From: Adiantum capillus-veneris
Taxonomy: Eukaryota > Streptophyta > Polypodiopsida > Polypodiales > Pteridaceae
Assembly: GCA_014529385.2 (NCBI GenBank)
Contig: CM043950.1
Span: forward strand, 70,960,935-71,024,934
Direction of reading: 5' to 3'
Length of the DNA stretch: 64,000 bases
The notes under the pieces are model-generated. The model did not search any database. It saw only the letters and a program-made list of their open reading frames with translations, and was not told the origin of the DNA. The position numbers and the translations under genes are program-made. Positions 31,329 through 42,315 of this stretch are shown here, piece after piece. Position 1 is the stretch's first letter, and the number at the start of each line of letters is the position of its first letter.

Positions 31329-32398
31329 TGTTAGGTACAGCAGAATGAATGTTTGCGCTTTGCTCAAGATGAGTGCTCCAAACTATGCTCAAGGTTCCTT
31401 TTGTTCTTATGGAAGGGAGAGCCTTCCGTTCTTAATGAGAGAATGCATTGATCACAAAAAAAGTGAATGGACATTGTGCGTGCAAGTGGATGAGATTGAG
31501 AGATAGAGAGAGAAGAGAGATACGGCACCAGAGACGTTGTACAACCCTCCTTCGAAGGCCCCACTCTCGCCGGTGAGAGTGGTCTACTATTGATTGCACA
31601 AACTGGTACAAATTGAATGCATGTGACAGATGCAAGTTTAGGCTATGTCGGCGATGACGACGGTGATGAAAAAGTTGATCTAAGGACTGAAATTTGCAAT
31701 CTTTCTACTGCTGTCCAAAAACGCTATGGACTAAAATCTGTTGCGGGTCCAAAAAGCTAAGTTTTTGGGCTGTTTCTGTGGATCTTTGTCACTGAAATTC
31801 TACAGGGTTAGGGCTGAAAACAGAGGTTCCTAAAGGCAGAAACCGATGGTCCTTCCGGGCTGAATCTTCTACTCTTCGAGGACTGAATCTGCAACTACTT
31901 CATTACTGAAAATCGTTGCTAAATACTACCAAAAATGCTAGGTTCATGATAGAAAAGATAGATGATGAAGTTCTTGCTTGGAGGGAAGTACCGCCAAGGG
32001 TCTTGTTGAGAAGTTTCCTGTTGAGCTTGGCTCCTGTTGCCTCTTCTACCAAATAGTGCTAGCTCTAGTTTGCTTATATACAAACTTAGCAAAATTGCCC
32101 TACCTACTTTTGTTGGAAAGTCACTTAAATTAATAAGTGAAAAATGCCAAAAATAGGTAAAATAGGGTAAATGCACTAAAAAATTTCCTTGACTGATTCT
32201 GATGGATTCTAATGGGAATGCTTATGATCATGCTGTGTGCAACCAGAGGATATGCATCTACACTAAGTGACTGGGCATGCACGGTCTATGCATAGACTCA
32301 CAAAGGTGCCATATCACTTCTAATCTAGACTGCTGACTGAACCCTGATCATGCTATAGCTTGTCCACGGACACATAGGGTTGGATGTGTCACGTGACA
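31329..32398 (-). repeat. 3' LTR of the pol-less element
   Basis: Starts TGTCACGTGACAC and ends TACCTAACA on the minus strand. A TATA box (GTATATAAGC, minus strand) is near 32069-32080, about 320 bases from the LTR start. It matches 34268-35452, which has an additional stretch around 34890-35040. Confidence 0.88.
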
Positions 32399-32414
32399 TC
32401 CCCTCCTTTTCAAA
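32399..32414 (-). promoter_or_regulatory. Polypurine tract of the pol-less element
   Basis: Minus-strand purine run AAAAGGAGGGGA ends directly at the LTR start TGTCACGTG. Confidence 0.7.
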
Positions 32415-32979
32415 GTGAGGTACTGGTACCGAACTGTATGGCGTCGAGGGAGATCGTCAATAGCATTCGGAATCTTGGAAGGGACTCTTCGCCGGCCCAC
32501 TCTGATGTGTGGGTCGTGCGGTACTTGAACTTCATAAAGGTCTGCAACGCTTGCTTCTTTGGGCCACACCGAAAGCGACACAACTTCTTCTGTGTCTCCT
32601 TCGATGCTTCAACTTCGTCGAGTGTCATGCTTCTTTCTTCTTCAAGAATCTCCATGGATGAAAATTCATGAAACCATTTCCAACACAAAACCATGAACAT
32701 ACCTATTCCATGTAAAGTGAGTGGAAAAAATCTTGTCTTCCTAAAAGACTCTGCATGCAATGTAGATGAACAAAGAGACTGAGTGCCAAACCGTGGTTCA
32801 CCACACACACGCAAACAATGAGAGCAAATCTTGTCTTGCTGATCTAAAGCAATCAACTGTGGCAATTCACAACGGAAATGCCCATGCTTGGTGCTCATAC
32901 TTTCTTGTAAGGAAGAGACATGGAATGTGACTTCCTTGAATGCATACTTTTTAGCTTTACATGAATAATCCGCATACAT
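32410..32979 (-). CDS. Unrecognised ORF of the pol-less element (second ORF)
   Basis: 189 codons on the minus strand, overlapping the end of the first ORF in another frame. It has several Cys and His residues (KICSHCLRVCGEPRF, HAESF, CRFRCGPKKQ) that could bind a metal but fit no standard spacing, and a helix-like acidic stretch (EILEEERSMTLDEVEASKE). The last codons lie in the polypurine tract. I do not recognise it. It may not be translated. Confidence 0.4.
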   Translation of the reverse strand: MYADYSCKAKKYAFKEVTFHVSSLQESMSTKHGHFRCELPQLIALDQQDKICSHCLRVCGEPRFGTQSLCSSTLHAESFRKTRFFPLTLHGIGMFMVLCWKWFHEFSSMEILEEERSMTLDEVEASKETQKKLCRFRCGPKKQALQTFMKFKYRTTHTSEWAGEESLPRFRMLLTISLDAIQFGTSTSL

Positions 32980-33832
32980 CCGTGCTCATTCATGAGCAAA
33001 ACGTGCTCAATGTACAATATGTCATGCCTAGGAAAAGGGATCACATAAAGACGCTGACTAAAATACAGGAAACGATCACGAATAAAACACTCGCACAATG
33101 CGTGCGTATCAATCATGCGAACACATAATACTTCCTGTAAGGGTTCTTTGGACCGAAGCTCGGGAGCCGAGATCGGTGCTTCTTGAAGGGGTACTTTGGG
33201 CCTAGCCTCGAGAGCCAAGATCGATCCTTTGTGATTGATCAAATCTGCAATGAGGTTAGCTTTGCTATAAAAAGCCTCAACTAACACATCATCCTTGTGA
33301 ACAATCACATCATCTTCATACAACTCATCATGCTTGTGTGAAATCATATCTTGATCATGCAAATCATCATGCTTGTCATTATCATCCAAATCATCATGCT
33401 CATCATTATCATCCAAATCATCATCATGCTTCTCATAATCATGCAAATCCCGTGTGTCATGCTTTGGAGAAGAAGAGACTGAGAGAGTCTCCGTCTTCTG
33501 AATCTCTTGCATCTGTGCCGGCACTTGAGAAAAGAGTCGCAAGAACTCTTGCATGTGTCGGTCGCGCTGTTCTTGTCTTGCCTTTCTTTCTGCTTTGTTT
33601 TCTACGTGTCTGGATTTCATTTCTGCCATTCTTTCTGCATTTCTTGCTTCGCGTTCTAAATTCCTTTCCATGAATATCAGCTCCAACTCCTCCATAGGAG
33701 TTAGTGCAATCCTTGGCGTAGATGGGGAAGGGGGAGGGTCTGAAAAACCTCGTGGTGGGGAAAATTCTTCTCGCCTCTCTCATGCTCATCACCTCCAAGC
33801 GAAGTATCCATTCCGCTTCGAGTGATGACCAT
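32895..33832 (-). CDS. Gag-like N-terminal ORF with His/Asp-rich repeat
   Basis: The ATG at 33832 reads MVITRSGMDTSLGG, the typical opening of plant gypsy gag proteins. A frameshift near 33700 leads into the main frame (33695-32895): PMEELELIFMERNLEREARN and a long charged coiled coil, as in gag N-termini. Then follows a low-complexity stretch of His and Asp (DDNDEHDDLDDNDKHDDL) not usual in gag. The C-terminal third has no known domain and no zinc knuckle. The 33832-33701 part can be read with upstream codons from 34033. I infer a shortened gag that could interact with a helper element's particle. Confidence 0.5.
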
Positions 33833-34267
33833 CCACCGAAGTCGTGGGTTCTTGTGGTCTTGGGTGCTTAAGTTCACGAGGAACTTGGGTTCTTGAGGGT
33901 CTTGGGTTCTTGAGGTTTTCTTTCGCTTGCAAACCGTGTTCGAGAAGGATCTTCTCTTCACCCGAGTTCTACTCCTTTCTGTGGGCGCACCCCTTGGCGG
34001 CCCTGCGCTCACACCAAGGTTGCTTTTTCCCACCTCACGTCGATTGGCCGGCCGCTAAGTGTACGGTCCGCTCTCAATGAGTGAAAAGAGACACAAGGGA
34101 AGGCTGGACAAGCCCTTCTTTCTTAGGATTTGTGTCACTCTTCAGAAACACGATTAGGAATAGATACGCCCAAGCGAACTTGGGTTCGTGCAATCACAAC
34201 AAGCACAAAAGATTCTTGTGATTCTTTCCTTGAGTGATATAGAACACTGCCAAAGCTCTGATACTAA

Positions 34268-35452
34268 TCTTAGGTGCATCGGAATGAATGCTTGCGCTTT
34301 GCTCAAGATGAGTGCTCCAAACTGTGCTCAAGGTTCCTTTTGCTCTTATGGAAGGGAGAGCCTTTCATTCTTAATGAGAGAATGCATTGATCACAAACAA
34401 AGTGAATGGACACTGTGCGTGCAAGTGTATGAGACTGAGAGATAGAGAGAGAAGAGAGATACGACACCAGAGACGTTGTACAACCCTCCTCCGAAGGCCC
34501 CACTCTCGTCGGTGAGAGTGGTCTACTATTGATTGCACAAACTGGTACAAATTGAATGCATGTGACTGATGCAAGTCTAAGCTATGTCGGCGATGACGAC
34601 GGTGACGAACTCGACCTAAGGGCTGAAATCTGCAATCTTTCTACTGCTGTCCAAAAACGCTATGGGCTGAAATTTGCTGCGGGTTCAAAACGTTGATTTT
34701 TGGGGTTGTTTCTGTGGGTCTTTGTCGGTAAAATTCTGCAAGTTTAGGGCTGAAAACAGAGGTTCCTAAAGACTAAAAACTGATGGTCCTTCCAGGCTGA
34801 ATCTTCTACTCTTCGAGGACTGAATCTGCAACTACTTCATTGCTGAAAATTGCTGTTGAATACTGCCAAAAATGCTAGGTTCATGAGGAAAAAAAAATCT
34901 AGGTGAAGGGAAACAAAAACACGAGCTTTTGTGGTCTTTTGCTGGCGATCCTTGTTGATGCAAACGCTAGGTATGCAGGGGGTTCGGCGATGGTGAAGAT
35001 CTTGAAAACGCTAGGTAATGATGCTTGATGGAAACACTAGATGATGAAGTTCTTGCTTGGAGGGAAGTACCGCCAAGGGTCTTATTGAGAAGTTGCCTGC
35101 TGAGCTTGGCTCTTGTTGCCTCTTCTACCAAATAGTGCTAGCTCTAGTTTGCTTATATACAAACTTAGCAAAATTTCCCTACCTACTTTGGTTGGAAAGT
35201 CACTTAAATTAATAAGTGAAAAATGCCAAAAATAGGTAAAATAGGGTAAATGCACTGGAAAATTTCCCTGACTGATTCTGATGGGAATGCTTATGATCAT
35301 GCTGTGTGCAACCAAAGGATATGCATCTACACTAAGTGACTGGGCATGCACGGTCTACGAATAGACTCACAAAATTGCCAAATCACTTCTAATCTAGACT
35401 GACTGGATTGATTGAATCCACGGACACATAGGGTTGGATGTGTCACGTGACA
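34268..35452 (-). repeat. 5' LTR of the pol-less element
   Basis: 1185 bases matching 31329-32398; the inner end reads TCTTAGG where the other copy has TGTTAGG. The primer site lies directly to its left. TATA box (GTATATAAGC) near 35143-35154. Confidence 0.88.
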
Positions 35453-35457
35453 TCTGC
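35453..35457. other. Target-site duplication, right
   Basis: TCTGC, identical to 31324-31328. Confidence 0.85.
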
Positions 35458-35572
35458 GGTGATCTTGTTGAGCATGTGGGTATTGGGTGGAGTGCATACG
35501 TGGTGTTGCTAGTGTAAATTGTAAATTTTGAAGGTGTTTTTGAGAGGATAGGGATGTTGTGAATACCCTGAG

Positions 35573-37180
35573 TTATAGAGAGACCATTGTGTTGTGTTTT
35601 GAGTGTGTTTCCCATTCCCCCTCTCCAACGTCCTTAAACAAACTTGGTAAATAGAAATATCTCTTTACTAGTGCATAGGTCTTATGAATCCCGAGATGAA
35701 CACTTAGACTATCATAATTTTCTTGAAGAACGTGGTGCCAAAGGTCATCGATAGTTGGTATACTCACTCTACCCTTGTAGAGCAAGTACATGTCGTCTAT
35801 GGAGTAGCTAGCATACTTTTCTCCGCGACAAAGTTTATCACCGGCTTATGTGAGAGGCCTTAAACTAATGTCAAAAATGGAAGGTACGATAAAGAGTTGT
35901 TACAAGAAATACTCTTGTGATTTTGACATTGTGTTTCAAATGAATGGGTTATACTTGCATATTATTAAAAACTATAAGGAGTTATATATATTATTTTTCT
36001 TTTTCGTATCTATATATTAATAGCCATTTTTTGGCTATTCAAATTTGCCATAGTGAGCTACCTTGCCCAAGAAAAATCACCCCCCTTTGAAGTCAACGCA
36101 ATCGAAGTTGGCAAAGGGCGTATGTTTAAAGTCAAAGTAGTCAAAGGTGATGAAGGGCGTATGTTTGAGCTCTCTTGCTTCAAACCATACTGGAGGTTCG
36201 GCTATGTGAGAGTGTGCAAGAGAAGATAAGAGAAGAAACAATGGCGTGTGAGAAAATGCAAGAGACAAATGGAGGGAAAACTGGCAAGCTTAATAACTCC
36301 AGATGGAAACAATACAATCACATAATGACTATTGAGTGGGCTACATTCTCTGGTCTCATATAGACCCCAGGTAGGGAAAATCACCAAAACCTACGACACA
36401 TAATGACTAGTGAGTGGGCTAGGGTCTCTGGTCTCATATAGACCTCAGGCATGGCAAATCACCAAAACTTATGACCCATGGATAAAAATCCCATGAAGAT
36501 AAGACATAAAGCATGTTGGGACAGCATGCATCTGAATCCCACAACAGGAGGTTGTGAAGGGTTGTCAACCCACATCCAAGGGCCTTTGCAATGTGAATGG
36601 TTGCCGAAATCCTAAGAGAAGCATCGAGAGATGTAATACCTCTAATAGACTAGTCTCTCCAAACGAACTCTTGCATCCCTTCTTATGGCAACTCCTTACA
36701 ATATCTTTGGACTAGCATTCCGTGTTGACGAGGATGGTCGTTGTGTATGTGAAGAAGTGTGATCGCATACAATGTGATATGCCTCGACAAATGATGGATC
36801 ATGCTCGCATAAACCATGTAGTGACTCTAAGAATTCATTCTTGAAGATTGTGAAGTTTAGTTCAATTATTTGCATCATTTTGCTAAGCGTATCCACACCT
36901 ACATCATATTTACCTCATTGATAACGTAGATGAAGGTCAAAACATGTAGGCTCTTTGTCCACCGAGCTTTTCTACCCTCTGACATGAAAGCCATTTTAGA
37001 CTTTTGCGCTTGGTTCTAATCTCCAAGTGGCCACTAAATCTTGCTCATAAGGTAGCTACTTATGTTGAGCACGATCAAGCCTTTTCCTTCAAATGAAATT
37101 GGGTGTCCCCTTTTCATTAATACGGCCCCAATGACCTTGTTACTTGAATCTATCTCAAGTACAAACGGCGAGGACAAGGG
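35573..37180 (-). pseudogene. Second chromovirus remnant (RNase H to integrase)
   Basis: Minus-strand pieces in order from the right: RNase H start (37034-37180, FVLEIDSSNKVIGAVLMKRG), the end of RNase H (36696-36896, MDTLSKMMQI, matching the VDALSRMPQI-type phrase), and integrase zinc domain (35573-35791, LYKGRVSIPTIDDLWHHVL, HLGIHKTYALVKRYF). They match the family at 37791-46612. The gaps hold a 78-base tandem repeat (36321-36476) and a 39-base one (36090-36168). Strongly decayed. Confidence 0.6.
36321..36476. repeat. 78-bp tandem repeat
   Basis: Two units starting CATAATGACTA at 36321 and 36399, sharing GAGTGGGCTA and TCTGGTCTCATATAGACC. Confidence 0.7.
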
Positions 37181-37676
37181 TCGTGGGCAAGGCTTAAGCA
37201 AGGGGCAATGTGCCCACATGGCATGGCAAGGGGACTTAGTATAGCAAGGACAAAAACAGTGTAGGTTGGCGAGCTTTGGAACGAGCTTCCCCCCCACCAT
37301 TGTTGCTCACTACCACTAGATGCCGACCACTACCACCTCTATCACCGACGGCAAGTGACACTTTTTTTGAGCCACCACAATCCCTCTTGCTCCTCCACAT
37401 TGCACCACCAACTTCCAACTTCCAAGGGTCCTGGGCAAGGCTTAGGCAAGAGGCAATGAGCCCACATGGCATGGCAAGGAGACTTAGTATAGCAAGGGCT
37501 AAAAAAGTGTAGGTTTGCGAGCTTTGGAACGAGCTTTCCTCCCACCACTTGTTGCTCACTACCGCTAGATGCGGCCCACTTCCACCTCTATCACCGACAA
37601 CAGTGACATTTTTTTTAAGCCACCACAATCCCTCTTTCTCCCCCACATTGCACCACCAACTTCCAAACTGAAAGGG
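37181..37676. repeat. Tandem duplication of about 248 bp
   Basis: The unit starting about GGGCAAGGCTTAAGCAAG (37188) recurs at about 37434 and again carries the phrases CATGGCATGGCAAGG, CGAGCTTTGGAACGAGC and AGCCACCACAATCCCTC. The two copies differ by several percent. The unit begins in degenerate RNase H sequence and ends near the LTR piece at 37670. Confidence 0.7.
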
Positions 37677-37791
37677 TGGTGGTGATACGTGTGCTAGTCT
37701 CCACCCAATCGTGCTATCTTATAGTCTCCCCCTAGCTTGCACACTGTGCGGCCGTGCTGGTGGCCTTGCCCGTAGGACCTATGTTCTTACA
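37670..37791 (-). repeat. Chromovirus 3' LTR start (truncated)
   Basis: Minus strand starts TGTAAGAACATAGGTCC and matches 49263-49390 (TGTAAGGACATGGGTCC) for about 125 bases. The polypurine tract ccaaggggggagtaa (37792-37806) precedes it. Beyond 37670 the match ends, where the 248-bp duplication begins. Confidence 0.7.
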
Positions 37792-38012
37792 TTACTCCCC
37801 CCTTGGAGCGTTTTTTTGTCCTCGAAAACGAACGTAGGAAAATGTTTCTTAAGTGTAGAGACATTCTCCCATGTAGAATCTTCTTTATATCTATCTAGCC
37901 ATTTTACCAACACCTGTCGTTTGACATGGTATCTGGTGCGAAGCTCATGAGAATCCAAAATCTTTTCGGGCTCATGAGGGATGCTTGGCGGTCCGATAAG
38001 GTCAACTAACAC
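37792..38012 (-). CDS. Chromodomain at the integrase C-terminus
   Basis: The reading gives PHEPEKILDSHELRTRYHVK, then RQVLVKWLDRYKEDSTWENV and KKHFPTFVFEDKK. The KW and the aromatic and acidic pattern around DSTWE match the chromodomain of plant chromoviruses, which directs integration to particular chromatin. The frame runs on into the LTR (stop at 37779). A stop and short gap separate it from integrase. Confidence 0.75.
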
Positions 38013-39160
38013 ACCCGTGCCAATGACAATATCATTTTGTCATAGCCGTTTTCCTAAACGGATAACATGAGAAACAAGATGAACTCGTGAGTGCTTTGGA
38101 AGATCTAACTTATAGGCCACTTGACCTATACATTTGAGAATGGTAAATGATCCACAATAGCGTGGTGAAAGTTTACCAACTTTTTTCATCTTTAGACTTT
38201 TTGAATGCTCCGGAAACTTGAGGAAAACCTTGTTGTCTTCTTCGAAAGTAGCAAGACGATGATTCTCATCTGCGTACTTCTTATATCGATCTTGAGCTTG
38301 CTTAACCTTCTGTCTAGCAATTCAAAGCATGCCAAAATGGTCTTGGAGAAAATTATTCGTTTGTTGTATCTTCTCCTTAGCCAACCCCACCGTAACGGGT
38401 GATCTAGGTTGAAATCCATATAAAAGCATAAATGGACTAAACCCCGTAGTCACATGCTTTGAACTATTATAAGCAAATTCCAATATAAGTAAGTAGTCTT
38501 CCCAATTGGTTTGCTTCTTGCTAACGTACATTCATAGCATAGCCTCTAACACTTGATTAACTCTTTCGGTTTGACCATCTGTTTTTGGATGATCAACCGT
38601 ACTTAGATTAAGTTTAGTTTCTAACTTTTGAAACACAGCTCTCTAGAAGTGATTATTGAACTTTCGATCTCTGTCACTAATGATATTAGCTGGAAGACCA
38701 TAGAGTCTATATATATGCTCTACAAATAGCCGTGCTAATTCTGGTGTCTTAGTAGGAATGAATCGACCCATCTTTCTGAGACGGTCTACAATTATCCATA
38801 TGGCATCATGGCCACGTTTTGTAGTAGGTAGCCCTACTATAAAATCCATAGAGATAATCTTCCACTTACCTTGTGGAATCTCTAAAGGATGAAAAAGACC
38901 ACCTACCTTGAGGCGCTCGGTCTTATTAACTTGGCACTGTTGGCAGTTTAGTACGTACTCTTGAACATCACGATGTAAGCCCAGCCAATAAAATTACCGT
39001 CGAACTAAGGCATACGTCTTACGAATACTTGGATGACCAACACTTGGACTACCGTGACACTCAAATAAGGTTTGGCCCCTAGTGTCTGAGTCCTTTGGCA
39101 CACATACTCTACCCTTGTGGAGTAAGTAGCTATCATCAATGGAAAAATTCTTCCATCTAC
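38013..39160 (-). pseudogene. Chromovirus integrase
   Basis: Zinc domain: GHPSIRKTYALVRR and NCQQCQVNKTERLK near 38900-39060. Core: MDFIVGLPTTKRGHDAIWII with Asp in IIVDRL, Asp in ISDRDRKFNNHF, and Glu in DGQTERVNQ at about 38565-38590, so all three catalytic acids are present. Stops lie at about 38640 and 38530. The tail (38192-38531) shows WEDYLLILEFAYNSS and the RYCGSFTIL strand of the GPF-type module in two frames. Confidence 0.78.
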
Positions 39161-39540
39161 TTAAGCTCTTCCTGAGTAGGGGTGGAGCTCTGTGTGTTGG
39201 AGTTTTTATCTATACGTGCAGAGACATGTTGATCTGACTGTACATAGACATGTGAGTGTGAGGGTTCCCTTTTCAAACCTGCACTCCACACTTTAGCATA
39301 CGATTGATCTTGTGTACACTTGCCACGTAATGACTCCAAAAATCCACTCCTTATTTTCGTGAAAGCAAGTGAATTAATTTGAGGCATCCAACTTAGTGCA
39401 TCCACAACTACATTATATCGCCCCTTGCGATATCGTAGCTTACAGTCATAATCTTAAAGGATTTCTGTCCATCTAGCTTTACGGCCCTTCAAGTCCGTTT
39501 GAGTAGTAAACCATTTGATACTCTCATGGTAAAAAACTAC
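39161..39540 (-). pseudogene. Chromovirus RNase H, C-terminal half
   Basis: Minus strand reads YHESIKWFTTQTDLKGRKAR, WTEIL, then YRKGRYNVVVDALSWMPQI, the end of gypsy RNase H and its link to integrase. The first half of the same domain lies on the plus strand next door (39541-40027). A stop interrupts after WTEIL. Confidence 0.7.
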
Positions 39541-40027
39541 TTCAAAGATACATTACCTCGGTCATGTGATCTCTTATTTTGGCATCAAGATGGACACTGA
39601 CAAGGTCGTTACCATTCTTCGATGGCCACATCCCAACACGGTTGAGGGGCTTCAAATATTCTTATGCATGGGCTGGATTTTATCGACAGTATATCCGTGA
39701 TTATACTAAATCGTTGTTCCTATGACGGATCAACTTAAAGCAAAAGGTAAGACCTTTTCTTGGGAAGAGCCCAAAAACGCAGTTTTGAACAGCTCAAGGT
39801 AGTTATAGCCACTGCTCCCATCCTAGCAATCGTTGACCCTCTTATGCCGTTTGTGGTGGAGACTGATGCTAGTGATAAAGCAATTGGTGCAGTACTTCTC
39901 CAGGAGGGAAGAACTATAGCCTTTGCAAGTAAAAAGTTAAGTAGAGCTCAACAAAATTATTTTATCTATGAGAGAGAGCTCTATGCCATAATTCACGCTT
40001 TACGAAAGTGGCGACACTATTTACATG
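39541..40027 (+). pseudogene. Inverted block: RT thumb and RNase H N-terminal half
   Basis: Plus-strand reading: LGHVISYFGIKMDTDKVVTI (RT thumb), a degenerate piece with the FLCMGW join, then KRSFEQLKVVIATAPILAIV and VETDASDKAIGAVLLQEG (first catalytic Asp of RNase H), ERELYAI (Glu) and RKWRHYLHG, where it stops abruptly at the copia boundary. Family and domain match the minus-strand pieces on either side, so this block is inverted. Confidence 0.72.
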
Positions 40028-40902
40028 GTGTTAATGACAAGCTGAAGTTGCTTATCCTCGAGCATTTCCCTGATGAAATGATACTTCACATCCACATGCT
40101 TTGTCTTTGAGTGATAAACTGGATTGCGAGCCAATTGTATAGCACTTTGACTATCACAATATAACACAGGCATCTCTTCTTTGATTCCCAAATCTGTTAC
40201 TAGTCGATTAAGCCAAATTGATTCTTTGCATGCCTCTGATGCTGCAACATATTCAGCCTCTGTAGTTGATTGAGTAACACAATCTTGTAATCTAGAACGC
40301 CATGATACTGCTCCACCAGCCAATGTAAAGACATACCCTGACGTAGACCTTCGGTTGTCTAAGTCACGTGCATAATTTGAGTCTGTAAAACCCTTTACAC
40401 TTAGCTCCTGACTCCCATAGCATATACGCATACTCTTTGTAGCTTTCAGGTATCTCAATATTCCTTTCACTGCCTCCCAGTGTTTCTTGCCTGGGTTTGA
40501 CATGTATCGACTTACTACTCCCACTGCAAATGCAATGTCTGGGCGAGTAGCAATCATTGCATACATCAAACTACCCACTGCAGATGCATATGGAATCTTA
40601 TCCATTTCAGCCTTTTCTTCCTCAGACACAGGACAATCTTGTTTGCTAAGTTTCACATATGGTGGCAATGGAACACTCAGTGCCTTTCCCTTCTCCATAT
40701 TGAAACGTTGCAAAACCTTGTCAATATACTCTGTTTGAGATAACCAAATCAACTTCTTTGATCTGTCTCTCTCAATGCGCATACCAAGTATATGACTTGC
40801 CTCACCCATGTCTTTCATGTCAAACGATTTTGCCATCTTTGACTTCAAAGCTGAAATTTCTTCCAAGTGCTTGCCAGCAATCAACATGTCATCCACATAC
40901 AA
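40028..40902 (-). CDS. pol: Copia RT end and RNase H
   Basis: Starts at the second RT catalytic site YVDDMLIAGKH, with both Asp residues. RNase H follows: GFTDSNYARDLDNRRSTSGY (first Asp), TTEAEYVAASEA (Glu), and LYCDSQSAIQLARNPVYH. The open frame ends with KQLQLVINTM at the junction. It is in the same frame as the upstream ORF and separated by one TGA. Confidence 0.85.
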
Positions 40903-40914
40903 AATAAGGATCAG

Positions 40915-42315
40915 TCAACTGCCATCCTTAGCCTTCTTTGTATATAGACAGTGATCGAACTCACTACGTTTGTAGCCTTGAGAAAGCATAAACTTGTGGA
41001 ATTTATGGTACCATGCCCTCGGTGATTGTTTTAATCCATAAAGACTCTTTAACAACTGGCATACCCAATTTTCCTTGCCTTTCTCAACAAACCCTTCTGG
41101 CTGCTGCATGTAAATTTCCACATCTAAATCACCATGCAAGAACGCTGTCTTGACATCCATTTGGTGCAACACCAAATCTAATATGGCAACCAATGCAGGA
41201 AAGCATCTCAATGTAGTCATCTTGACCACCAGAGAGAAGACTTCATCAAAGTCAATGCCTTGTTCTTGCTTAAAGCCCTTGGCAACAAGCCTTGCTTTGT
41301 ACTTTGGCTGACTATCATGAGCGGTGATCTTATACCTGTAAACCCATTTACAAGGTAGAGCCTTTTTACCCTGTGGTAATTTAACAAGCTTCCATGTCTT
41401 GTTTTTATGCAGAGCTGTCATCTCTGACTGCATGGCCAATTGCCAATTCCCGGAGTCCTTCATTTGCACTGCTTCTTTGTAACATGAAGGCTCATTGCAA
41501 TCAGTGAACATGACATAGTTCATAGATGGAACAAACCTATCAGGAGGTCGCGTGATATGTCCAGATCTACACACAATAGGTTGCTCAGGCTCAGCCACAA
41601 CCTGTGGTTCCTCTCTATCCTGTCCTTGCTCCTCTTGAGCCCTGACATTATGTCTTGCACGTGCAGGTCCATCTTCTTGGAAGACAACTCTTCTAATCTC
41701 CTCAACCCTCTCTGGTTTAGAATGATATTTGGATTCATTAAAGTGAACATCATTGCTGCGGACAACCTTTCTGGATTCGGGATCCCAAAGTCTGTACCCG
41801 ATCTCACCAGAATTACCATAGCCTAGAAAGATGCACTTTCTACTCTTTGGCTCAAGTTTGTTCCTAAATTCCTTTGGAACGTGAGTATATGCCTCACAGC
41901 CAAAGACTCTGAGATGCTTGTATGAGGGCATTTTGCCTGACCATACCATCTCTGGCACTGAATCCTTCTGCAAAACCTTGCTAGGAGATCTATTTACAAG
42001 ATGAACAGCTGTTGATACAGCTTCAGCCCAAAACCCATTTGGCAGCTGTGCATTAGACAACATACTTCTGACCTTCTCTTGTATGGTCCTATTCATCCTC
42101 TCAGCAACACCATTTTGAGGAGGATTGTAAGGAGCAGTAAGTTCACGTTTTATATTTTTTGACTCACAAAAGTCCTGAAAGGCCTTTGAAACATACTCTC
42201 CACCATTGTCAGTGCGTAAGCATTTAAGCTTCTTGCCACTCTGATTCTCCACAAGTGTCACAAACGTTTTGAAAACACTAAACGCTTCATCCTTGTGCTG
42301 AGAAAGTAAACCCAT
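40915..42315 (-). CDS. pol: Copia integrase and reverse transcriptase
   Basis: 466 codons. The integrase core has LRTDNGGEYVSKAF (second Asp) and NGVAERMNRTIQEK (Glu); the first Asp (FIDDYSRKVW) lies just upstream past the frameshift. The copia-specific FGCEAYTHVPKEFR and FLGYGNSGEIGYRLWD follow. RT starts at LPCKWVYRYKI, has VLHQMDVKTAFLHGDL (first catalytic Asp) and LYGLKQSPRAWYH. The frame ends at a TGA just before the YVDD site. Confidence 0.88.
   Translation of the reverse strand: MGLLSQHKDEAFSVFKTFVTLVENQSGKKLKCLRTDNGGEYVSKAFQDFCESKNIKRELTAPYNPPQNGVAERMNRTIQEKVRSMLSNAQLPNGFWAEAVSTAVHLVNRSPSKVLQKDSVPEMVWSGKMPSYKHLRVFGCEAYTHVPKEFRNKLEPKSRKCIFLGYGNSGEIGYRLWDPESRKVVRSNDVHFNESKYHSKPERVEEIRRVVFQEDGPARARHNVRAQEEQGQDREEPQVVAEPEQPIVCRSGHITRPPDRFVPSMNYVMFTDCNEPSCYKEAVQMKDSGNWQLAMQSEMTALHKNKTWKLVKLPQGKKALPCKWVYRYKITAHDSQPKYKARLVAKGFKQEQGIDFDEVFSLVVKMTTLRCFPALVAILDLVLHQMDVKTAFLHGDLDVEIYMQQPEGFVEKGKENWVCQLLKSLYGLKQSPRAWYHKFHKFMLSQGYKRSEFDHCLYTKKAKDGS

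Larger units (their letters stand above)
31329..35452 (-). mobile_element. Complete short LTR retrotransposon without pol
   Basis: Left LTR 31329-32398 (1070 bases) and right LTR 34268-35452 (1185 bases) flank a 1.87 kb interior. Read on the minus strand, the interior starts with a primer site (TATCAGAGCTTTGG, near 34252-34265, matching the Met-tRNA site except at its first bases) and ends with a purine tract (AAAAGGAGGGGA) before TGTCACGTG. A perfect TCTGC target duplication borders the element. No protease, RT, RNase H or integrase is present. It is a non-autonomous element (LARD-like) that needs proteins from another element. It is the cleanest insertion in the window. Confidence 0.9.
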
